From contig JBFMGD010000005.1 of the NCBI GenBank assembly GCA_040751775.1, forward strand, positions 34,065-98,064: 64,000 bases of DNA, in the 5' to 3' direction. The position numbers were made by a program, and so were the translations under genes. Each line of letters starts with the position of its first letter. Positions within the stretch are counted from its first letter, which is position 1. Under the pieces are notes generated by a model. The model was not told the DNA's origin. It searched no databases and saw only the letters and a list, made by a program, of their open reading frames with translations. Positions 35,757 to 43,287 of the stretch are shown piece by piece. This stretch comes from JBFMGD01 sp040751775. Lineage in GTDB: Bacteria > Bacillota > Dethiobacteria > DTU022.

Positions 35757-36503
35757 GTGGGGCAATTATCATCTGTTTACCTAAATAAGGTAATCGGCTT
35801 ACTGGAAAGGATCAGGGATGAAGAAGAGGAACAAATGAATCTTGCCGCTAAAATGCTGGCTGACACAGTGGAGCAAGGGAATTGTATTTTTGCTTTTGGG
35901 TGCACCCATTCTTCATTGCCTGTTCAGGACCTGGTGTATAGAGCGGGTGGCTTAATGCTGGTAAACCCCCTTTTTGGTCCCGGCATCGCCTCGTTGGATC
36001 TTAAACCAACTACCATCTCTTCTGCGATTGAACAACTACCGGGATTTGCTGGTGTTATATTAAATGAAGGTCCGCTAAAATCAGGGGATGCATTGATTAT
36101 AGTTTCTGTTTCCGGCAGAAATGCAGTTCCTGTAGAGTTGGCGCAGCTATCCCAGGAAAGAGGCATAAAGGTGATTGGCATTACTTCTAAAGAGTACTCC
36201 CAAGCAGTATCTTCACGTCATCATTCCGGTAAAAAGATGCATGATTATGCTGATGTAGTATTAGATAATAAAGCACCGAAGGGAGATGCAGTTCTGGAAG
36301 ACCAAGGAGTGCCCCAAAAATTTAATCCCGTTTCAGGGGTTACTTCTACAGCAATTCTGCAAGCTCTAGTTGCATCAACTATTGAAGAACTGTTATCGCG
36401 CGGTATTACTCCTCCGATTTATTTAGCGGCCAATGTCGATGGTGGGGCTGAATATAATGCACGTCTACTGAAAGAATATCGCCATCGCATTTTTTATCTT
36501 TAA
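35757..36503 (+). CDS. SIS-domain protein, UPF0309 family
   Basis: A 248-residue protein of the UPF0309/COG4821 group, a single SIS domain with FAFGCTHSSLPVQDL and the phosphate loop SVSGRNAVPVELA. Members occur in sugar operons, but the reaction is not settled; a sugar-phosphate isomerase, deaminase or etherase role is usually guessed. Here it lies inside an operon that already has an AgaS-like SIS protein, which suggests a second substrate. The GTG start has a GGAG site. Confidence 0.85.
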   Translation: MGQLSSVYLNKVIGLLERIRDEEEEQMNLAAKMLADTVEQGNCIFAFGCTHSSLPVQDLVYRAGGLMLVNPLFGPGIASLDLKPTTISSAIEQLPGFAGVILNEGPLKSGDALIIVSVSGRNAVPVELAQLSQERGIKVIGITSKEYSQAVSSRHHSGKKMHDYADVVLDNKAPKGDAVLEDQGVPQKFNPVSGVTSTAILQALVASTIEELLSRGITPPIYLAANVDGGAEYNARLLKEYRHRIFYL

Positions 36504-36526
36504 TCAGAAAGTTAGGTGAAGATTTT

Positions 36527-36811
36527 TTGAAAACAGCAGTGATCAAATATTCACATCCAATCGGTTTACACGCCCGGCCGGCTGCTCTTGTTGTCAAGAC
36601 AGCGAATCAGTTCGATGCAGCCGTCAGTTTCCGCAACCTGAGCGCTTCAGGTCAATGGGTAAACGCTAAAAGTATGTTAAGTCTCATAACGGCCGGTGTA
36701 AAACAAAACGACGATGTGGAGATTAAAACCGAAGGAAAAGACGAGAGGCAAGCCCTCACGGCTATACAAAATTTATTTCAAACTGAACTTAATAAGGATG
36801 CGGGGGAGTGA
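36527..36811 (+). CDS. ptsH: HPr phosphocarrier protein
   Basis: A 94-residue HPr. His15 in SHPIGLHARPAA is the residue phosphorylated by Enzyme I, and Ser49 in NAKSML matches the regulatory serine used by HPr kinase in Gram-positives. The TTG start follows a weak AGGTGAAG site. Its place in a sugar operon, with Enzyme I seven hundred bases past the kinase gene, suggests an operon-specific copy of the general PTS machinery. Confidence 0.92.
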   Translation: MKTAVIKYSHPIGLHARPAALVVKTANQFDAAVSFRNLSASGQWVNAKSMLSLITAGVKQNDDVEIKTEGKDERQALTAIQNLFQTELNKDAGE

Positions 36812-36818
36812 TTTTCCA

Positions 36819-37793
36819 ATGAAAGAAAAACTGTCGATTGGCAAGATCAGAGGGTTGCAGCAGTGTGCAACTACCCGCAGTGTGTTTTCTATGTTAGCGT
36901 TGGATCATCGCAATAATTTACGAAACGCTCTCAATCCCCAAAACCCAGAATTGGTTTCCTATGAAGAACTGGTATCTTTTAAGGAGCAGGTTACCGGTAT
37001 ACTGGCTCCTGAGGCCAGTGCCGTTCTGTTGGATCCTGAACTAGGGTTGGCACAGTGTATCGCATCGGCTACGCTGCCGGGTAAGGTAGGATTGGTTGCT
37101 TCACTGGAGGCCACCGGTTATGACGGAAACAATTCCACGGCACGAACGACCAGGTTACTGCCTGGTTGGAACGTCTCGAAGGCAAAAAAACTGGGGGCTA
37201 ACGCTGTAAAATTGCTGGTATACTATCACCCGGATGCTTCTACAGCTAATGTTCTTGAGGGACTGGTAGAACAGGTAGCAGCGGATTGCCGGCAGCAGGA
37301 TATACCTTTGATTCTGGAGCCGCTTTCATATAGTATTAAAAGCGACCATAAACTTTCATCGCGTGAAAAAAATCAAGTGGTAGTAGAAACGGCGCGCCGC
37401 TTAACCAGCCTCGGCGGAGATATACTCAAAGCAGAGTTTCCCCTGGATATTAAAACTGAAACTGATGAAAGTTTATGGGCGGAGGCTTGTGCAAAGCTGA
37501 CTGAAAACAGCCGCATCCCATGGGTTCTACTTTCCGCTTCCGTAGATTTTGAAACCTTTTTAAGACAGGTGACTGTTGCTTGTAGAAATGGTGCTGCAGG
37601 GGTCGCTGTAGGTCGTGCGGTATGGAAAGAGGCAACCGATTTACATGGCTCTGAGAGGAAAGACTTTTTAGAGAAGATTGCTTTACCGCGCATGCGAAGG
37701 ATTACAGCTCTCTGTGAAGCCTGGGCCAAACCTTTCTATGAATACTATGCCCCAATGGAGTTAACCCAAAATTTCTATGAGACATATAGCTAA
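36819..37793 (+). CDS. lacD: tagatose-1,6-bisphosphate aldolase, LacD family
   Basis: About 324 residues of a class I aldolase in the LacD family, which cleaves tagatose-1,6-bisphosphate to dihydroxyacetone phosphate and glyceraldehyde-3-phosphate. It has FSMLALDHRNNLR near the N-terminus, the AVKLLVYYHPDA strand and ILKAEFPLD, which holds the expected Schiff-base lysine. ATG 36819 is supported by GGGGGAG ten bases upstream; the longer open frame overlaps the HPr gene and is not used. Confidence 0.9.
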   Translation: MKEKLSIGKIRGLQQCATTRSVFSMLALDHRNNLRNALNPQNPELVSYEELVSFKEQVTGILAPEASAVLLDPELGLAQCIASATLPGKVGLVASLEATGYDGNNSTARTTRLLPGWNVSKAKKLGANAVKLLVYYHPDASTANVLEGLVEQVAADCRQQDIPLILEPLSYSIKSDHKLSSREKNQVVVETARRLTSLGGDILKAEFPLDIKTETDESLWAEACAKLTENSRIPWVLLSASVDFETFLRQVTVACRNGAAGVAVGRAVWKEATDLHGSERKDFLEKIALPRMRRITALCEAWAKPFYEYYAPMELTQNFYETYS

Positions 37794-37808
37794 ACTGGTG
37801 TATGAAAT

Positions 37809-38747
37809 ATGAAAAATTGCTTTGTAACAATTACCGCCAATCCTTCTATTGACAAAATGTTATGTATTGACAATTTTATGGTGGGTGAAATTAATCGCCC
37901 GCAGCGGTCACTATCCTTGGCCGGAGGTAAAGGTCTCAACGTATCGAGAGTTCTAAATCGCTTGGGGGTTCCTTTATGCGCTTGTGTTTTATTGGGCGGA
38001 TACTGTGGCCGTTGGATTGAAGGTAATTTAAAGGAGGAAAAAATTCAAACTTGTGTTACCTGGGGAGATGGAGAAACCAGGACATGTTTTTCGATAATTA
38101 ATTTATTATCAGGGGAAACAACTTCTGTCTATGAGCAGGGTTTTATGGTTACGCCTAAGGTATGGTATGATTTTGAAGACTCGGTGGAAAGCAGAATAGA
38201 CGCCGCCTCAGCGGTAATTATATCGGGAAGTTTGCCTCCCGGCGCTCCTGTTGATGGCTACGCTCGCTTGATTCGTCGGGCCAGGGTGAGATCTGTTCCA
38301 GTATTACTGGATACTTATGGAGAAGCCTTAAAAATTGCGTTACCCGCCAGGCCTTGGGTTTTAAAAATTAACGCTGAAGAGGCTGGCGATATTACCGGGC
38401 GTGTGATTAAAACATTTACTGATGCAGTTTGTGCCGCCCAGGTACTTCATGATCAAGGTATACCTGTTATAGTTGTTACCCTGGGAAGCCTAGGCTCAGT
38501 AGCTGTTAGCACCGATGGCATCTGGGCAGCAGCGCCGCCAGCAATAAAAACTCTTTCAGCAGTGGGCAGCGGTGACGCTTTTTTAGCAGGCTTATCTTTT
38601 GCCTTATTGGAGGGTTCTGAACTTCCGCAAGCCCTTCGCCTGGGTACAGCGGCGGGGGCCGCTAATGCCGCTTCGTTTGGCACCGGCAACATTGATGTCA
38701 GCTTGATAAATACATTATCCAAGCAAGTTAATATAAGTAAGATTTAA
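37809..38747 (+). CDS. PfkB-family 1-phosphofructokinase/tagatose-6-phosphate kinase
   Basis: A 312-residue sugar kinase of the PfkB family, in the LacC/FruK branch. The N-terminal TITANPSIDKML and GGKGLNVSRVL motifs and the C-terminal signature with the catalytic Asp in VGSGDAFLAG are present. Between the aldolase and Enzyme I genes it most simply makes tagatose-1,6-bisphosphate from tagatose-6-phosphate. Fructose-1-phosphate kinase activity is possible on family grounds. Confidence 0.88.
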   Translation: MKNCFVTITANPSIDKMLCIDNFMVGEINRPQRSLSLAGGKGLNVSRVLNRLGVPLCACVLLGGYCGRWIEGNLKEEKIQTCVTWGDGETRTCFSIINLLSGETTSVYEQGFMVTPKVWYDFEDSVESRIDAASAVIISGSLPPGAPVDGYARLIRRARVRSVPVLLDTYGEALKIALPARPWVLKINAEEAGDITGRVIKTFTDAVCAAQVLHDQGIPVIVVTLGSLGSVAVSTDGIWAAAPPAIKTLSAVGSGDAFLAGLSFALLEGSELPQALRLGTAAGAANAASFGTGNIDVSLINTLSKQVNISKI

Positions 38748-38799
38748 CTGTTTATAAAGTAGGTACGGTTCCTTAGGAAGATACAGAGAGGGATAGTTT

Positions 38800-40518
38800 A
38801 TGGAAAAATTAGTTGGTATTGGTGTCTCACCTGGAATAGCTATCGGTAAAGCCTATCTGCGAAATAAAGAGCTAAAAGAGCATCAAAGATCCGACATTAT
38901 GAAGAACCAGGTTGAAGCGGAAATTACCAGGTTAAAGCAAGCCTCGCGCCAAGTTAAGGAAGATCTTGTGCTTTTAATAAAATCGGCATCCGAAAAAATC
39001 GGTTTAACTAATGCTGAGATTTTTAATGCTCATTTATTGATACTGGATGATCCTGAATTTATTCCTCAAGTGATCAGTATCATTGATCAAGAAAAAGTTG
39101 ATGCTGTAACGGCTATTAATAAAGTTGTTAAAAAATATAGCTTGCTTTTTTCCCAGGTGCAGGACGAGTACATTCGCACCAGGATTAGTGATGTTGAAGA
39201 TGTCGCTGGGCAAATAAAAGATAAATTACTAAGGAAAGACCGCGATAAAACGGATTTTACTGAGCCGGTTATTCTACTGGCTGATGATTTAACACCCTCC
39301 GAAACGGTTTTAATGGATCCTGATATGCTGCTTGGTTTTGCTGCAGCAGGAGGTTCAAAAACATCCCATACAGCGATCATTGCACGTTGTTTGGAGATTC
39401 CTGCGGTTGTAGGTGTCGGTGAAGTTCTGCTGAGTAAAGAAAATGACTCCGAGGTAACTATCATTGATGGTGATAATGGTATTATTATACTAAACCCCAC
39501 TCCTTCTGTTTTGGATGAGTACAATAAAAAGCAAGAATCCCGGAAACAACTGATTACAAGTTTAAATTCATTTAAAAACCGTAAAGCAGCAACAGTTGAT
39601 GGAAGGACAATAGAGGTAGCAGGCAATATGGGGAATCTGGGTGACCTCAATCGATTGCTGGAACAGGGTTCTGACGGGGTTGGCCTGTTCAGGACTGAGT
39701 TTCTTTACATGGAGAGGGAAAAGCTCCCTTCTGAAGAAGAGCAGTTTATTGTATATCGGGAGATAGCGCTAAAAATGGCAGAAAAACCGGTAATCATCAG
39801 GACACTGGATATTGGCGGCGACAAAAATATTCCATACTTGGGTCTTCCTGCTGAGCCAAACCCCTTTTTAGGCTACAGAGCGACCAGGATGTATTTCAAC
39901 CGTCCCGAGATTTACAAAGCACAATTACGGGCTATTCTCAGGGCGGCATTCAGTGGAAATATTAAAATTATGTTTCCGATGATATCGTCTGTACAGGAAG
40001 TAAGGAAGGCTCATTCTATTATCAGAGAGGTTAAAGCAGAATTAATCAGGGAAGGACATGATTTTTCTGATATCGAGGTAGGCATCATGGTGGAAATTCC
40101 ATCAGCAGCTATAATTGCCGATGTGTTGGCTGATGAGGTTGATTTTTTTAGCATTGGGACTAACGACCTTGTCCAGTACACCCTTGCTGCTGACAGGACA
40201 AATAAGAGCGTCTCCGACCTATATTCTCATTATCATCCGGCTGTTCTAAAGTTAATTAGTTTAACTGTAGAGGCAGCGCATTCCAAGGGTATTTGGGTTG
40301 GTTTATGTGGAGAAGCAGCAGCAGATCCGCTTTTAATCCCTTTTTTCATCGGTGTAGGATTAGACGAAATAAGTGTTTCAGCCGGCTCAATATTACGTAC
40401 AAAAAGAGACATTGGGAAATGGACGGTCACGGAAGCGATGGAAATTACCCATAAGCTATTGCGCACGAAATCCGTGGAAGAAGTAGAATTTATATTATCC
40501 AACAGTAGCAAGGAGTAG
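38800..40518 (+). CDS. ptsI: PTS Enzyme I (phosphoenolpyruvate-protein phosphotransferase)
   Basis: A full-length 572-residue Enzyme I. The N-terminal HPr-binding/phosphohistidine part carries GGSKTSHTAIIAR with the phospho-accepting His. The C-terminal PEP-binding barrel has RTEFLYMERE, SIGTNDLVQYTLAADR and the active-site Cys in VGLCGEAAADP. It phosphorylates HPr with PEP. Last gene of the operon, which makes the operon self-sufficient for sugar phosphorylation. Confidence 0.95.
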   Translation: MEKLVGIGVSPGIAIGKAYLRNKELKEHQRSDIMKNQVEAEITRLKQASRQVKEDLVLLIKSASEKIGLTNAEIFNAHLLILDDPEFIPQVISIIDQEKVDAVTAINKVVKKYSLLFSQVQDEYIRTRISDVEDVAGQIKDKLLRKDRDKTDFTEPVILLADDLTPSETVLMDPDMLLGFAAAGGSKTSHTAIIARCLEIPAVVGVGEVLLSKENDSEVTIIDGDNGIIILNPTPSVLDEYNKKQESRKQLITSLNSFKNRKAATVDGRTIEVAGNMGNLGDLNRLLEQGSDGVGLFRTEFLYMEREKLPSEEEQFIVYREIALKMAEKPVIIRTLDIGGDKNIPYLGLPAEPNPFLGYRATRMYFNRPEIYKAQLRAILRAAFSGNIKIMFPMISSVQEVRKAHSIIREVKAELIREGHDFSDIEVGIMVEIPSAAIIADVLADEVDFFSIGTNDLVQYTLAADRTNKSVSDLYSHYHPAVLKLISLTVEAAHSKGIWVGLCGEAAADPLLIPFFIGVGLDEISVSAGSILRTKRDIGKWTVTEAMEITHKLLRTKSVEEVEFILSNSSKE

Positions 40519-40568
40519 CGGAATTCGGTCCAGTTCCGGTGCACACAACCAAAACTACCTCCACCCTT

Positions 40569-40787
40569 TTATTTGAGTATTTTTTTTGTGACTTGGCAGG
40601 CTTCCCCGGCTATTTTCAAAAGGTTTTCCCGGATAAAGTCTCTTCCTTTATAATTAATTTTGTTTGTCGGCCCGGAAATGCCCAGCGCGGCTGTGGCCAG
40701 GAATATTTTCCCCATGGATGAACAATGGAGCGGTGTCAGGGGTTCCAGAACAGCCATCAGGGTAAAGGAATTACCCCGGTTCAACAA
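40569..40787 (-). pseudogene. IclR-family regulator remnant with internal deletion
   Basis: Minus-strand stretch of 72 codons. One part reads LTPLHCSSMGKIFLA, as in the IclR effector domain (LPLHxTAxGKAxLA), and then jumps directly to AALGISGPTNKIN and LLKIAGEACQVTKK, the end of the same domain. About 70-90 residues between the two blocks and the whole DNA-binding half are missing. It fills most of the 375-base gap between ptsI and the dimethylargininase gene. Confidence 0.6.
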
Positions 40788-40893
40788 GCTGCTATTTTAT
40801 TGACAAGGCAGTTTTCTAGTTTTATTATAATTTTGGATCGGCGTTCCATGCAAGCAGCAACTACCAAGCAGCAAGCAGCGAGGGGAGATATTT

Positions 40894-41655
40894 ATGTTTA
40901 CAAAAATTATTGTTAAGAAACCCGGCAGAAGTGTGGTTGACGGACTTGCTACCTCCGATTTGGGCAAACCCGACTATGAGAAAGCGCTCGCCCAACATCA
41001 AGAGTATATCAGGGTTATGGGCAGCTGTGCCGTGAGCGTTAAAATCCTTGAAGCGGATGAAGCCTATCCGGACAGCTGCTTTGTGGAAGACCCGGCTGTG
41101 GTTACCGAGAAGATGGCCGTCATTACCAATCCGGGGGCTCCCACCAGGAACGGGGAAACAGAGGCTATTAAAGAGGCGCTGGAAGAGTTTTACGATATCT
41201 TCGAGTACATTAAATCACCGGGAACCCTCGAAGGCGGTGATATCATGAGAATGGAAAACCACTTCTATATCGGCCTTTCCACCAGGACCAACCTCGAAGG
41301 GGCACACCAGTTAAACGATATTCTAATTAAGTACGGCTATTCAGCTTCCGTAGTGCCGTTAAAAAAAATGTTCCATCTGAAAACCGGCGTAAATTACATC
41401 GGGGACAACACGCTGCTTGTGGCCGGCGAATTCATTGAACACAAGCAATTCAGAAATTTTAAAAATATTACCATTGACGATGACGAGATGTATGCCGCCA
41501 ACTGTATCCGGATGAATGATTTTGTCGTTATGCCGGCGGGTTTTCCCAAAACGAAAAATAAACTTACAGCAGCCGGGTTTACCATTAAGGAACTGCCGGT
41601 AAGTGAATTCCAAAAAATCGACGGGGGTTTAAGCTGTTTATCGCTGCGTTTTTAA
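40894..41655 (+). CDS. dimethylarginine dimethylaminohydrolase (DDAH) family
   Basis: A 253-residue pentein-fold hydrolase. Catalytic elements match DDAH: CFVEDPAVV, EGGDIMRM, His in MFHLKTGVNYIG and the C-terminal nucleophile Cys248 in GGLSCLSLRF. Members split methylated arginine into citrulline and dimethylamine; close relatives act on plain arginine or other guanidino compounds. A GAGGGGAG site precedes the ATG. It is not clearly in an operon. The dimethylamine link to the MttB system is a hypothesis only. Confidence 0.88.
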   Translation: MFTKIIVKKPGRSVVDGLATSDLGKPDYEKALAQHQEYIRVMGSCAVSVKILEADEAYPDSCFVEDPAVVTEKMAVITNPGAPTRNGETEAIKEALEEFYDIFEYIKSPGTLEGGDIMRMENHFYIGLSTRTNLEGAHQLNDILIKYGYSASVVPLKKMFHLKTGVNYIGDNTLLVAGEFIEHKQFRNFKNITIDDDEMYAANCIRMNDFVVMPAGFPKTKNKLTAAGFTIKELPVSEFQKIDGGLSCLSLRF

Positions 41656-41668
41656 GGGAGCTGTTTTG

Positions 41669-41939
41669 ATGAAGCACAAGTATATTGCCAAAAGATACTG
41701 GAATTTTAAGCTGCCCCCTTTGAGCAAAACCAATGGCTGTGACTACGGTGCCACCCTGGCTTTCCAGGGGCCGATTGACCAGGGCTCCTCCCATGCCCAG
41801 GGCTAGGCGGGTCAAGATTGAGTATAACGATGGAAAGACGGCTTTCTTGGCCGATGGCAGTTGGTTGGGTTGGGGCGGAATCTTTGGAGGTACGAGGCAG
41901 ATCCTTGAAGCGGTTCGACACCTCGAACGGTCTTCCTAA
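41669..41939 (+). pseudogene. possible frameshifted small gene, function unknown
   Basis: ATG 41669 opens 45 codons ending in a TAG (KRYWNFKLPPLSKTNG then GATLAFQGPIDQGSS). A second frame that overlaps it continues with KIEYNDGKTAFLADGSWLGW and GGTRQILEAVRHL to a stop at 41939. Both halves look protein-like and join in order if one frameshift near 41800 is assumed. The family was not recognised, and no ribosome site is strong. Confidence 0.3.
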
Positions 41940-42405
41940 CAACTACGTTCAGCCCGATCGCGTATTACCGGCCGCTTCTCGTCCGTGGCTTTGACCATTA
42001 ACTGGCCAAGCCTGTTGGACCGGTCAAACAAAAAGACGCTCTAGCTCGCAGCACAACTTAAGCAATTGTCCACCGCTGTGGGGTGATTTATTTACCGTTC
42101 CGATTGAACTTAACAAGGGGTTCTGCCTGACACCCCTGCAGCCCGGTGCCTCAACAGAGATCTGTGCTCAAGCCTTTCAAAAACACCAGGTAAAGTAAAG
42201 AAAATTACAGCCGAAACAATCGACAGAGGGTGAGGCGGCGTGTATAGCAGAAGGAAGGGGAAAACGGTCATCGAAGGCCAGGCTACGGTATTAAAACGGT
42301 AGTGGTCACTGTTTCCGATTCTATTCCCATGATAACAATGATTCTGCGTTTTCCCTCGGGCTGTCGAATTAATGGAAACAGATGTCCTGTTTTTCTTGCT
42401 TTTAC
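41940..42405. other. intergenic stretch with no gene seen
   Basis: All six frames are short and broken. No tRNA, clear hairpin or repeat was found. It separates the DDAH region from the HTH-Uma2 gene and may be decayed sequence. Confidence 0.4.
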
Positions 42406-42434
42406 TTGACGATGGCTGTGTTTGGTTGTACAAT
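42406..42434 (+). promoter_or_regulatory. sigma-A promoter of the HTH-Uma2 gene
   Basis: TTGACG (42406-42411), a 17-base spacer and TACAAT (42429-42434). The expected start of transcription (about 42441) coincides with the perfect GGAGGTGATC ribosome site, so the leader would be very short. Confidence 0.75.
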
Positions 42435-42452
42435 GGTAGAGGAGGTGATCTC

Positions 42453-43211
42453 ATGGAAAAATTACTAACCGCACAAGAACTGGCCGAGATTTTGAGTTTA
42501 TCGGTGGATACCATCTGGAGGTATACACGGCAAAATAAGATACCTGTTGTGGAACTGGGAGAAAAGCAATACCGGTATAAAGAGGAAGCAGTGTTGGCTG
42601 CCTTGGCCGCGGGAGATTTACCTGTGAAAGAGGAGCATTCCGTATATACTAAACAGGGCGGATATACTTACGAGGATTATTTGAAGATCCCGGAAGAACC
42701 GGGCTACCGCTTTGAGATCTTGGAAGGGATTTTGGTAAAAGAACCGTCGCCTACGATGCGCCACCAGCGAGTATCCCGGGAACTGGGATACCGGTTGATC
42801 ACTTTCTTTAATCACTTTGATCCGGAGGGCGAACTCTTTTTTGCCCCCTTGGACGTTACGTTGACTACCAGTAATGTGCTGCAACCGGATCTTTTATTTG
42901 TATCCGGCGCCCGCAAGGAAGTTATGCGCAAAGAGCGTATTGACGGTCCTTGTGATTTGGTGGTGGAAATTATGTCACCCACAAATCGCCGGAAAGACCG
43001 CCTCCGCAAGATGGAGATCTATCGCAAGGCGGGTATTCCTCATTACTGGCTGGTGGATCCCGAGGAAAATACATTAGAATCTTTTGTTCTCAGGGATGGA
43101 AATTATGCGCTGGTATTCGTGGGTGGCCCGGGCGATACTTTTACTCATCCGGAATTTCCGGGGTTGGATCTGGATCTGGATAAGGTATTTTATCGGCCCG
43201 TGTTTGAGTGA
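42453..43211 (+). CDS. helix-turn-helix domain fused to Uma2-family (DUF820) endonuclease
   Basis: A 252-residue protein. Residues 1-52 are an excisionase/MerR-like helix-turn-helix (LTAQELAEILSLSVDTIWRY, then KIPVVELGEKQYRYKE). Residues about 65-245 are a Uma2/DUF820 domain of the PD-(D/E)XK superfamily, with QPDLLFVSG, DLVVEIMSPTNRRKD and the KxxxYRKAGIPHYWLVDP block. The ATG 42453 has a perfect GGAGGTGATC site; the longer open frame starts upstream of the promoter. Uma2 proteins are abundant but poorly understood, and a fused DNA-binding head is not the usual form. It converges on the AddA-like gene. Confidence 0.85.
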   Translation: MEKLLTAQELAEILSLSVDTIWRYTRQNKIPVVELGEKQYRYKEEAVLAALAAGDLPVKEEHSVYTKQGGYTYEDYLKIPEEPGYRFEILEGILVKEPSPTMRHQRVSRELGYRLITFFNHFDPEGELFFAPLDVTLTTSNVLQPDLLFVSGARKEVMRKERIDGPCDLVVEIMSPTNRRKDRLRKMEIYRKAGIPHYWLVDPEENTLESFVLRDGNYALVFVGGPGDTFTHPEFPGLDLDLDKVFYRPVFE

Positions 43212-43287
43212 ATTTCGGCTTAAGTTTCTAATGGGCACGAGATGTGAAAATGGATTTATAATGATGGTAATCCAGAGTTTAGTCAAG

